A stretch of DNA of 64,000 nt from CBDCUW01 sp963734865 (GTDB taxonomy: Bacteria; Planctomycetota; Planctomycetia; Pirellulales; Pirellulaceae), in assembly GCA_963734865.1 (NCBI GenBank), contig CAVTIV010000008.1, forward strand, positions 620,001 to 684,000, read 5' to 3'. The notes under the pieces were generated by a model, which was not told where the DNA came from, ran no database searches, and saw only the letters and a program-made list of their open reading frames with translations. Positions 34,901 to 42,550 of the stretch are shown in pieces. Position numbers and translations under genes: made by a program. Position 1 is the stretch's first letter. Every line of letters starts with the position of its first letter.

Positions 34901-37562
34901 CTTTGGTGAAGGGGGCAGCCGCGACATCACTCTCAAGGTGAAACTGTCGTCAGCAACAACGTATGCAGTAACGGTACCGATCCAGTTGACTGGTGACGCC
35001 AAACCCGGACGGGACTATGAAGTGCTTGATGACACCTTTGTGGTCATTCCCCCTGGACAAACCGAGGAATTGGTGAGGCTACGAATCATCGACAATGCCA
35101 TTGCTGAAAAATCGAAAACGGTGGTGGCAACGTTAGGGACGGTGACCAACGGCAACCGAAACGCCAAATCGTCGACTCTGAGTTTCGACATCCTTGACGA
35201 TGACGACACTTATCTGTCGTTCTCAGGATCCTCGCAAACCGTTTCCGAACACGTCGGAACTTCCTACGTCATGGTTCGCCTTTCTCAGCCCTCAGAAAAC
35301 CCCACCCCGTTCTCGTTGAGCCGCATCTCCACAAGCACCGCTGATAGCCATGACTATTCACTTCCCAGTCCAGAGAAGATGGTGATTCCCGCTGGACAGA
35401 CACGCGTCGTCATTGGCATCGATATTACGCCGGACAAACTAGTCGAAAAGTCCGAAACGATCGATTTTAGATTAACGACTGCTGGCGAAACATTGATTGA
35501 TCTCGGACTTAGCTCCTACACGATCACAATTCGAGATGACGATAAGCCGACGACAACCTACTTAAACCCGAGTGCACTCAATATCAACACTCGCCAGTCG
35601 GGGAGTAACGAGGAGCTTGAAGACGCCACGACGTCAGGCCCTGGGGAGATAGCTTCTTCGTCGAGTGGAACATCCACGTCCAGTGGAGCTCAGACAAATA
35701 ATCAGGTTGGCAGTATTTATGCCAGCGAAGCAAGCCAACTCGCCGATGGGACACTGTACTTTGACGCCAATAAAAACCTTGTCCTGGATCCGGACGAGTA
35801 TGAGGTCACGACGGCTCTCGATGGCAGTGCGTTCGTCGAACTTCCCATGCGCTTCGACACCAATGGAGACGGAATCATTGATGCCACCGAGGGACAATGG
35901 GTCCTGGCAGGGAGCTTTGATCCCGCGACCGGACTTGCATTGAGTGGTGCGTTGACAGGACCGGTCGGTTCGTATGTTGTCAGCCCCCTGACCACGCTGA
36001 TGACAGGATTGGTTGAGCATCAATTGTCCGCTGGCCAGATCGCCGATATACCGAATGCTTCCCAACGTGTGACCGATGCCCTTGGGCTGCCCTCAATCCC
36101 ATTGATGCAATTGGATGCGACGAACCAGGTCAACAGCGGCAACATCGAGGCGGCTGCGATCTACCGCGCGCAAGCGATGGTCTATGACACCGTCAAGCAG
36201 ATTGCTGCGTTCGCGGCAGGGCTTCTCGGCGCACCGCCTCGCGCGGCCTTGGAAACGATTGTCTTCGCAGACATCACCGACAAGATTCAAGAGCCCGGTT
36301 CGACTCTCGATTTGAGCAACCAAGATGTCATCCGCTCGATCATCGAGGGAACGCTTCAGGCGACGGGGCTAAGCGCCGGCGATGAGTTGCTCGACGGCGC
36401 GTCGAACGTGATTGCTGCGAACAATCAACAGCTTGATTTGATTTCGCCAGCTGGAGACCGCACCTTTCTGGAATCGGTAGCGCGGGTCAAGAAGCTGGCG
36501 CAAGGATCTGTGGCGACCGATCTGATGCTGGCCAGCGTGGGCCAGCAAACGATCCTGTCGGTCGTATCCAACTGGACGGGACTCGAGCTAGAGCAGCGGA
36601 TCACGACGACCACCATTGGCAACGTGGTTGCCCCCGAATTGTGGGTCGGAGACTCACGGATTGTCGAAGGTGATAGCGGCGAATCATGGGCGGAGTTCGA
36701 TGTCTTCCTGATGAATGACACCGTGGTTCCCGTATCCGTTCAGTTCACGACGCTGGACGGAAACGCGACGGTCGATTCCGGCGATTACTCCGCCAGCTCC
36801 GGATCTTTGCTCTGGAACCCCGGTGATCCATCGGTTCAAACCGTTCGAGTCGCTGTCACTTCCGATACAGTTTTTGAATCGGACGAGTACTTCCTGCTGC
36901 TGCTGGATGAACCGCAAAATGCTGTCATCAGGCGTCACCTCGGTACGGGGTTGATTGAGAATGATGATGCACTCAATTTTAGTGTTCCGGCGGATGGCAT
37001 CGACAATGATTACATCATTGAGCTGCTTGATACCAACATTATCATCAGCCGTAACGGAGTAATCTTGTTGGGGGCCGCCGTCGCCAGCGCACCGATCACG
37101 ATCACGGGAACCGAAGGTGTTGCAAACCGTTTCACCATGGTTGTCGGCAATGATGCATCCTTGCCAGCGGGTGGTTTGACGCTCGTGGGGGATGGAGACG
37201 ACACGATCGAGATTCAGTCCGATTCGCTTTCCGATGCAGTCGTCTACGACATGACCGATTCATCATCCGGACAAATCAGTATCGATGACTCCGCGTTGCA
37301 GTTCCGTGGCATCACTCAGGTTCGCGACGGCGTGACTGCCTATCAACGGACGTTCCTGTTCTCGGGAACCGGCTCACAAAGCATCGAACTGGGCGACGAT
37401 GGCGAGTTGGATTCGGGATCATCGCAACTGCGCAGCGAGGAGGCTGGGCAATTGTTCACGGTGGATTTCGCTATCCCTTGGCAATCCTTGACCGTTCAAA
37501 CGGCGCCAATGCAGATTCGGTTACTCTCGATGAGTTGGACGAGCAGTTCCACGCATCCCTGA
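31953..37562 (+). CDS. giant surface protein, N-terminal part (PKD and Calx-beta repeats)
   Basis: This part has 1869 residues. A basic N-terminus ends in LARFERLDERIVLAS, the export motif typical of very large planctomycete surface proteins. A jelly-roll-like domain (about 40-220) precedes four PKD-type repeats (for example YAWDFDGDGKFNDG, YSFDFDNDGQYEYSS). Six Calx-beta-type repeats follow (SVREEAVELSLTARL, TVSEHVGTSYVMVRLSQ, IVEGDSGESWAEFDVFL). Between the fifth and sixth lies a Ca-binding EF-hand-like segment (DANKNLVLDPDEYE, DTNGDGIIDATEG). These folds bind calcium and make extended fibres. The last residues after TVQT are out of frame: the natural continuation is at 37478-39043, shifted near 37495-37505. 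Confidence 0.88.
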   Translation: MSQSPSHDSDPNPVRSSLFGRRNKRRGIHGESTGRKTRSHRKSRRSRLARFERLDERIVLASWINLIDNIVENPGAEGKLVTGNDSPWARLGYASSMWASGREGTSGQRMFFGGTTATAYMFQTQYFDSSLFDKIYGGIVYADLSAYLGGWQNQNDRADVEISWFNASGQELSNGQTLRGPGASERGNRTSLLYGKLTNIKVPADARSVEIRIGFHRSAGDDNDGYADEITLAFKEKNIAPYLLMKPSYSVNEGATVKLSVTAGDQNGEDLSYAWDFDGDGKFNDGNNATATFSAVGLDGKSNSSRTVRVRVSDGTFNTDASTTVSIVNVAPTISKVTAINLLEGSPATISVTASDPGGSLDPLTYQFDMDGNGTYEFSNSTGKLDYAFPDDGTYTFKVRVRDDELLYSQEKLTTVNVANVAPSISNITNSGPILENSPVSIDVTATDPAGAGDPLTYSFDFDNDGQYEYSSALASMTHVFPDDGIFKVNVLVEDPDGGSRTSYTNVTVQNAAPDISSIENTGPIPQGTPLVITVTASDQAGVLDPLTYLFDLDGDGEFETSNATGRIAHVFFDAGTHRVGIGVQDDDSGLTVSYSDVQVLSITPPEDLPEDAPRVSFDTGYRSVREEAVELSLTARLNKPSDSDVVIPISFGGTATKDEDYTSLTSITIPTGELSASIPLSILDDPDAESSETIIVRLLPPSNAVISSHPADPIVQTIVIQANDAPSVTLTSAYQEIAESGGQLTLRARLSSASSEVIEAPFSVTGTATPGVDYDLPVTSFVFQPGELEAVAILTVLNDNPALFEPTEQILVRIASPRVEHADGSTSPILLGSTSSSAIVIRDDDLPKLTLQAQNPVYENAGLVVLTAQLSLPSISETPVRITAADYTAKLGSDFSLANGASEETIVIPAGFTSASTILHILNDAISEDRESFYLTAIAEEVENPKQPLRVDILDDEPFVSLENASVQLVDTCGVNWCVYVPFGEGGSRDITLKVKLSSATTYAVTVPIQLTGDAKPGRDYEVLDDTFVVIPPGQTEELVRLRIIDNAIAEKSKTVVATLGTVTNGNRNAKSSTLSFDILDDDDTYLSFSGSSQTVSEHVGTSYVMVRLSQPSENPTPFSLSRISTSTADSHDYSLPSPEKMVIPAGQTRVVIGIDITPDKLVEKSETIDFRLTTAGETLIDLGLSSYTITIRDDDKPTTTYLNPSALNINTRQSGSNEELEDATTSGPGEIASSSSGTSTSSGAQTNNQVGSIYASEASQLADGTLYFDANKNLVLDPDEYEVTTALDGSAFVELPMRFDTNGDGIIDATEGQWVLAGSFDPATGLALSGALTGPVGSYVVSPLTTLMTGLVEHQLSAGQIADIPNASQRVTDALGLPSIPLMQLDATNQVNSGNIEAAAIYRAQAMVYDTVKQIAAFAAGLLGAPPRAALETIVFADITDKIQEPGSTLDLSNQDVIRSIIEGTLQATGLSAGDELLDGASNVIAANNQQLDLISPAGDRTFLESVARVKKLAQGSVATDLMLASVGQQTILSVVSNWTGLELEQRITTTTIGNVVAPELWVGDSRIVEGDSGESWAEFDVFLMNDTVVPVSVQFTTLDGNATVDSGDYSASSGSLLWNPGDPSVQTVRVAVTSDTVFESDEYFLLLLDEPQNAVIRRHLGTGLIENDDALNFSVPADGIDNDYIIELLDTNIIISRNGVILLGAAVASAPITITGTEGVANRFTMVVGNDASLPAGGLTLVGDGDDTIEIQSDSLSDAVVYDMTDSSSGQISIDDSALQFRGITQVRDGVTAYQRTFLFSGTGSQSIELGDDGELDSGSSQLRSEEAGQLFTVDFAIPWQSLTVQTAPMQIRLLSMSWTSSSTHP

Positions 37563-39043
37563 TCTTGGATACCGGTGCGGGCGACGACGAGATCACGCTC
37601 ATTGCGACTAACAGTGACGGCGGCTACTCGATTGACGGCGGTGACGGCAATGACGCATTCCATCACTTAGGAGGTGAATTGATTGCCGGCCTGAACGTTG
37701 CAGCCACAGTATTTGGCGGTGATGACAGCCAACGAGATGAAGGTGCTTTGTTCCAGAGACTCGGATCGTTCACAGATCCCGGAGACGACGTCTGGTCTGC
37801 CTCCATTGATTACGGCGATGGTACGGGCGATCAACCACTGACATTGGCCACCGACAAAACTTTCGATCTCCATCACTTCTACGCTGACAATGGCACCTAC
37901 ACCGTGACCATCACGGTCGTCGATGACAAAGGAGATGTCGATACGGACAGCTTCGAAGTCACCGTCGCCAATGTCGCTCCGCGCGTTGAGCTGGCCGGCA
38001 CCAGCCTGAATGTGCTTGAAGATGCGACAGTGATTCCTTTCTCGGCGGTACGTGGCCAGAGGTTCGAAATCGGCGCCGCGGTTGCCGATCCGGGATTTGA
38101 TCATGAAACTCTCGGGACTCAGGAGACGTTTACGTACACAGTTCAGTGGGGCGATGGTTCGCTCGATGAGTCTGGCCAAGTTACCGTGGATCGAGTCGGT
38201 AGTGACGGGCTCGATACACTCGGGTCGTTGGGGCGAACGCATGTTTACACGACCGACGGCACTTACCTGATCGTCGTGACGGTCGTGGATGACGATGGCG
38301 GGGTAACAATTATGCAACAGGAGGTCACCATCGCCCCGTTCGCACGCCAAATCGCCAATGCCTACGTGATCGGTGGCACCACCAATGCCGACAAGGTGCT
38401 CTTGAAGCCGGGCAAAGGAGCGGATCAGGTCGTCACCAACCTGAATGGTGTCGATGTGATGGCATTTAACGATGCCTCACGAATCATTGTTTTCGGTCAG
38501 GCGGGCGACGACGATATCCAAACTGCCGGTAGTATCAGTCTTCCTGTGTGGTTGTACGGTGACGCTGGCGACGACCGTTTGAAGGGAGGCGACGCGGACG
38601 ACGTTCTCGTTGGCGGTGATGGCAACGACCTGCTCGCTGGTGGCAGCGGCCGCGACTTAATGATTGGTGGCCTCGGTGCAGACCGAATTATTGGGAACGC
38701 GGATGACGACATCATGGTCGCCGGTTGGACGCTGTTCGATCAAAACGAACAAGCCCTGATCAAGATCATGGACGAATGGACTTCACAACGCAGTTACCAG
38801 GATCGCATCGCCAACTTGAATGGTACGGCAAGCGGTACCAATTCTGGTGCTCGCGCCAACGAGGAATACTTCCTGCTGACTGGTAACGAACAGCTGGCCG
38901 CCACGCTCTTTGCCGACGGTGCGGCGGATGTTCTGACCGGATCCTCCGGACTGGACTGGTTCCTGCTCTCACTCGACGAAGACCGCGCCACCGATTTGAA
39001 GGACGAAGCCTTTTCGGATGTACTGGAGTGGATTGGAATCTAA
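37478..39043 (+). CDS. giant surface protein, C-terminal part (PKD and RTX-like repeats)
   Basis: The true continuation of the preceding frame begins with NGANADSVTLDELDEQF. It contains two more PKD-type domains (IDYGDGTGDQPLTLATD, YTVQWGDGSLDESGQV) and then RTX-like glycine/aspartate nonapeptides (YGDAGDDRLKGGDADD, GGDGNDLLAGGSGRD) that fold as calcium-binding rolls. The end, FSDVLEWIGI, is typical of these proteins. One base added or lost near 37500 would fuse both parts into about 2,360 residues. A role in adhesion or the cell wall is likely by family. Confidence 0.88.
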   Translation: MAILDRSNGANADSVTLDELDEQFHASLILDTGAGDDEITLIATNSDGGYSIDGGDGNDAFHHLGGELIAGLNVAATVFGGDDSQRDEGALFQRLGSFTDPGDDVWSASIDYGDGTGDQPLTLATDKTFDLHHFYADNGTYTVTITVVDDKGDVDTDSFEVTVANVAPRVELAGTSLNVLEDATVIPFSAVRGQRFEIGAAVADPGFDHETLGTQETFTYTVQWGDGSLDESGQVTVDRVGSDGLDTLGSLGRTHVYTTDGTYLIVVTVVDDDGGVTIMQQEVTIAPFARQIANAYVIGGTTNADKVLLKPGKGADQVVTNLNGVDVMAFNDASRIIVFGQAGDDDIQTAGSISLPVWLYGDAGDDRLKGGDADDVLVGGDGNDLLAGGSGRDLMIGGLGADRIIGNADDDIMVAGWTLFDQNEQALIKIMDEWTSQRSYQDRIANLNGTASGTNSGARANEEYFLLTGNEQLAATLFADGAADVLTGSSGLDWFLLSLDEDRATDLKDEAFSDVLEWIGI

Positions 39044-39674
39044 TTGAATGCCGGGGGATCAAAAAAAGTCGAACGAACATCTCAGCCGGCGAAATCTGCG
39101 GTTGCGTGGGTAGATGGGGCCCGATTCTCGGTCGCGATCAAAGTCTGTTTTCCGCAGAGAATGTGAAAAACCAGGCCAAATTCACCGATCGGGGCGGCAG
39201 TCTTGGGCCGATTTTTTCTCATCGGCGCGGTAAGTGTGAAAGAAATTACCGACTTCACGCCGCACGTCGATACGAAGAAAGCAAACCGCCGAGACGCTCT
39301 GTTGTTTCGATCTCAGGACCAATGTCGGACGGTCGGTCCAACGGCACGATCAGTTCGTTGCCCAAACCCTGGTGGCAACGTTGAACATGATAAAAGGGAG
39401 CAGCAGAGTGAGCATAATGCCGAAATTTCGTCCGTGTCGAATCGGTACTTCGGTTCACGAGTCCGGCACCAAGATCGACGCTCGGTCATCCGATTTGACT
39501 GGTGGGTTAACGCGATGACTGTTAACCCTTTCGTCAGACCAAAAACAGAGATCGCCACTAGCCCCCTCTACGAAAGCGTCCCATCAATTGTTGAAAGATG
39601 GTCTCCCAATGGGCAGAATCTGCCCTTCGCAATCTTTCCAATTTTCGTCGGGTGCAACCGACGGGGAGACCATC
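39044..39674. other. gene-poor stretch with relic and palindrome
   Basis: No intact gene is seen. It contains a diverged copy of the 26.1-kb relic at about 39195-39315 (ARRYEESKPPRRSVVSIS) and a perfect 8-bp-stem palindrome at 39504-39528. Confidence 0.5.
39504..39528. repeat. palindrome GGGTTAAC-N9-GTTAACCC
   Basis: The stem is perfect over 8 bp with the loop GCGATGACT. It closely resembles a second palindrome at 42087-42106, whose loop is GCGACGCT. Together they look like members of a dispersed palindromic family distinct from the GTAG hairpins at 0.1-1.8 kb. Confidence 0.65.
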
Positions 39675-40044
39675 ATGAACGAAGTTAGTTTTTTGCAATC
39701 TCTTGGGCAGGTTTCCGCGTCCGAAACCGGCCAAGTCTTTCGCGACTTCCTGCGCGGGGCATGTCCGCGAAATGATCGGTGAAGTCATGGCCGCGGAAGT
39801 CACCGAGTTTTGCGGTCCCAAGCACGCCCCTTTGCAAAGCAATCACTACCGGGCTGGCAGTAGCCCTGGCCGAGTCCTTTACGAGGGCGAGCGTGAAGAC
39901 GTTGTTCGGCCTCGTGTGCGTCAGAAGTCCGACGACGGATCGAGTCACGAAGTCGACCTGGCCAGCTACCAAGCGGCGAAGAATCCGCAGCAACTTCAGT
40001 CGCAAATCATTCAAGCGATTGTTGCTGGCGTGAACATCCAGGAC
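39675..40044 (+). pseudogene. IS256 (mutator) family transposase, 5' remnant
   Basis: The start (MNEVSFLQSLGQVSASETG) and, after a frameshift near 39757-39765, the segment REMIGEVMAAEVTEFCGPKH and SSPGRVLYEGEREDVVRPR, then ASYQAAKNPQQLQSQI, match the N-terminal region of IS256/mutator transposases. The match ends at about 40044 (IVAGVNIQ). The entire DDE catalytic region is missing. It is therefore a dead remnant. It abuts a fragment of an unrelated secreted protein. Confidence 0.82.
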
Positions 40045-40079
40045 AAAGAAACGGCGAGTGTGTGTGCAACTAAGTTTTC

Positions 40080-40515
40080 CCAACGGTGGCGATGGCGCGT
40101 GGCGGTCCGACGGTACTCAAAGGGACGACGCAGCCACTTTCTTTTTATGTACTGAATGTCGAACGCGTCAGTCGCAAGCCGCAATCAATGTTCGAGGGCT
40201 GTCAGCACGTTCGCATTTACTACTTCAAGGTGGAAGCCGGTTCGGTCAACAGAAACGACCACCCCGATGCGAACACACCCAGTCGGATCGCCGGGGGCAA
40301 CGATTTCCGCATTTACTGTATGCACGGTATCATCCGACACTTGCAGGATCGACCAATGATCGAAGTGATCGACAGCGACGCGGGTGCAGGTTTCTCAACT
40401 GCAAGCGTTTCAGCCGGGCGAGTTTCTTCATTTGCTCGAAACGCATGGCGAGCACCAATATAAAATCCCTTCTTCGAAGGCCGGCTCGCTTTTCCTGCGT
40501 CAGGAAAGCGAATGA
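40080..40515 (+). pseudogene. C-terminal remnant of a secreted beta-helix-like protein, frameshifted
   Basis: A frame encodes AMARGGPTVLKGTTQPLSFY and then NVERVSRKPQSMFEGCQHVR, NTPSRIAGGNDFRIYCMHG and QDRPMIEVIDSDA. Near 40390 the frame shifts and continues as SQLQAFQPGEFLHLLETHG and YKIPSSKAGSLFLRQESE to a stop at 40513-40515. Regular turns suggest the C-terminus of a right-handed beta-helix (pectate-lyase-like) protein; I base this on pattern, not on a database match. The 5' part is absent, apparently lost at the junction with the IS256 remnant. Confidence 0.6.
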
Positions 40516-40520
40516 TGCTG

Positions 40521-41825
40521 CTACGAACGTTTGCGATACACTTGCAAGAAACGTAGCGGCGATGGGGGGACTGGCGATGATTCGAGCTGGAATCCGTATT
40601 CGGACATTTCTTGCTCGACCGTTTCTGGTGCAATCATTCGCCGATGGCTGGCTTCGCGGTGCGAAAACTGCTGGTCCGCCTTGCGGTCCAGGATGTAGAT
40701 GCGACCGTCATCCGTCAGCCTCTCGTGTAGCGCCGGCAGCAGCACGTCGCCGTGAAAGAGCAAGTGATAGGTGTCCAGAAAAAAGACGGTGCTAAGCGGT
40801 TCAGCGGATAGCTTCGGATCGCCGTTCTCGGTCAGCACGCTCGTTAGCTTCACGCCCCGGGGCGATTCCGGCTGCTCGTCCTTTTGCGTTGCCCATTCTT
40901 CCAGCACGATGTCGACAGCTTCGCCCGAATACTTCTGCACGATCGGCTCGATCAGCCTTCGTCCTTCGCCCAGGGCAACAAAAGCGATCCGCGAATCGGC
41001 CTGCCCCTCCTTGGTCAGCATGTCGGCGGTCAGCACGTTATCCAGCCATCTGGCGTCGATCGGCGGCATGGGATCCGGATCACGACCGCTGCGTTCCATT
41101 CCGGTCGGTCGCTGCATGATCATCACAAAGGTATCGTTCTTAGCAAACCATTCTTGTTCGCCAAAGTCGACAAACTCAAAACCTTCTTCACGGGCTTCAC
41201 GTATGAACGTCGTTTCGGCCAACCAAAAGTGTTTCTTTTCGCGCTCCGCACGCGGCACCCAATCCACCAACGTTCCCTTGTGCCGATCAACGACGATGTA
41301 GTAGCCACCCGGTTTGAGTGACCGCCAGAGGCTCCGCAGCATCTCGCGAGGCTTGGCCAAGTGGTGATAGACGTAGTGCATGAACGCCAGGTCGACGGAG
41401 TTGTCGGGCAAGTTGGACGTATCGGACTGACCCAGCACTGGGCGGACCTGCAGTAGGTCTCGGGAAGCGGCCTCGTCCTTGAGTTTCATGACATCTTCTT
41501 GAGAGATCTCGACAGAGAACACGCGACCGCCGGTGCCGACAATATCGGCAAACACCCAACTATCGTTTCCTTTACCGGCGCCGATGTCCGCGATGGTTGC
41601 CCCTGGTCGGATCTCAAGACGATCGGCCAGTTTCCGCAGTGACTCCGCTCGCTTCTTCGCATCTTCCTTCCGCTTCTCTGCTGCCTCGCGTTTGGTGGCC
41701 TCTTCTTGTTTCGCAGCAGCCTTCTCCGGTTTCGCCTTTGTCGCGGTATCTTGTGCGAACGCGAAGCCAAAAAGCAACGCCACGCAAATCATGGCTTTCA
41801 GCGGTCGAGCAAATGGAAGAAGCAT
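40521..41825 (-). CDS. exported SAM-dependent methyltransferase-like protein
   Basis: The protein has 434 residues. A signal peptide (MLLPFARPLKAMICVALLFGFAFA) is followed by a Lys/Glu/Ala-rich coiled coil (about 28-66) and a class I methyltransferase domain: motif I IADIGAGKGN, then VFSVEISQEDV, VDLAFMHYVYHHLAKP and LKPGGYYIVVDRH. A second, more degenerate methyltransferase-like half follows (LDNVLTADMLTKEGQ, FFLDTYHLLFHGDVLLPALH, YILDRKA). SAM is not expected outside the cytoplasm, so export of such a fold is odd; it may be lipid-attached, cytoplasmic by mis-prediction, or non-enzymatic. Ten G on the plus strand lie 15 bp upstream of the start codon. Confidence 0.8.
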   Translation of the reverse strand: MLLPFARPLKAMICVALLFGFAFAQDTATKAKPEKAAAKQEEATKREAAEKRKEDAKKRAESLRKLADRLEIRPGATIADIGAGKGNDSWVFADIVGTGGRVFSVEISQEDVMKLKDEAASRDLLQVRPVLGQSDTSNLPDNSVDLAFMHYVYHHLAKPREMLRSLWRSLKPGGYYIVVDRHKGTLVDWVPRAEREKKHFWLAETTFIREAREEGFEFVDFGEQEWFAKNDTFVMIMQRPTGMERSGRDPDPMPPIDARWLDNVLTADMLTKEGQADSRIAFVALGEGRRLIEPIVQKYSGEAVDIVLEEWATQKDEQPESPRGVKLTSVLTENGDPKLSAEPLSTVFFLDTYHLLFHGDVLLPALHERLTDDGRIYILDRKADQQFSHREASHRRMIAPETVEQEMSEYGFQLESSPVPPSPLRFLQVYRKRS

Positions 41826-41840
41826 ATTGGTCGCCAGGTT

Positions 41841-41863
41841 GGGGGGGGGGATAATGGGGGGGG
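41841..41863. repeat. paired G-tracts (G10 and G8)
   Basis: G10 at 41841-41850 and G8 at 41856-41863 are separated by ATAAT. They lie just upstream of the minus-strand methyltransferase-like gene, in its presumed promoter or leader. Long homopolymers are slippage-prone, and the plus strand could form a G-quadruplex. They are also common places for sequencing error. Confidence 0.8.
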
Positions 41864-41865
41864 AA

Positions 41866-42048
41866 TCGCTTGTTGATGGATCATTCTACCTGAAATCGTT
41901 TCCTGAACAGGATCATCACTCGCACTCTCGTGGCGCAGAAACGTTCATCAATGAGATTGCTGATCGCTATTACCGCAGCGTTGTGGAAGAACTGCGCAAG
42001 CATGATCCGCACCATTTGATCCTGGGCAACCACTTGTCTGTTGACTGA
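41866..42048 (+). pseudogene. glycoside hydrolase remnant (GH42/agarase-like)
   Basis: A short frame ends in FINEIADRYYRSVVEELRKH and DPHHLILGNHLSVD, then a stop at 42046-42048. YYRxVxExxRxxDPNHLILG is the pattern seen in GH42/agarase-type barrels just before the next catalytic strand. Sequence on either side is unrelated. It is an internal scrap of a lost glycosidase gene. Confidence 0.6.
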
Positions 42049-42550
42049 TCCGCCGCCGTTTTTTTGATCGGAAGAATCAGTCTCGAGCTAACGCGACGCT
42101 GTTAGCCCGGGGTGAGGTTGGCGAGCCTCAAGCGAGCCGGCCATAACCCCGCGTTGGATTCCCCAATCATTGATTCCCGCCCGCGATCCTCGCCGTTGGC
42201 AATATGAATAGAGTCCTCAGAGCATCAATCACCGCAGTGCGATCGAGAACGAAGCTGACAATTGCGGCGAGTCAGATTCGACGCCCAAGTGGGACAACGT
42301 GTGCCTTGTGCCGACGATGCAAACGCGGACGGTCGAAGTTGATTCGGATTTCTGCCAAGCACTGGACGATGCCGGTTGCCCTTTGGCAATGGATACTTCA
42401 TCGATCTCATGTATAGTTTGCGCAGATCAACAGCAAAATGTCGCAAATCGCAAATCGCCGAAGTCTATCATTAGGCAGTTTTCCCGTAAAATTGAAAGGC
42501 AGAGATGATCGAGTCCCAGCAACCGAAAAAGACGGGAGACTAGCTCTCAT
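42049..42550. other. leader region with palindrome at 42087-42106
   Basis: No gene is recognisable. GCTAAC-GCGACGCT-GTTAGC at 42087-42106 is a 6-bp-stem relative of the palindrome at 39504. The remainder should contain the promoter of the large sulfatase gene; no clear promoter is seen. Confidence 0.5.
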
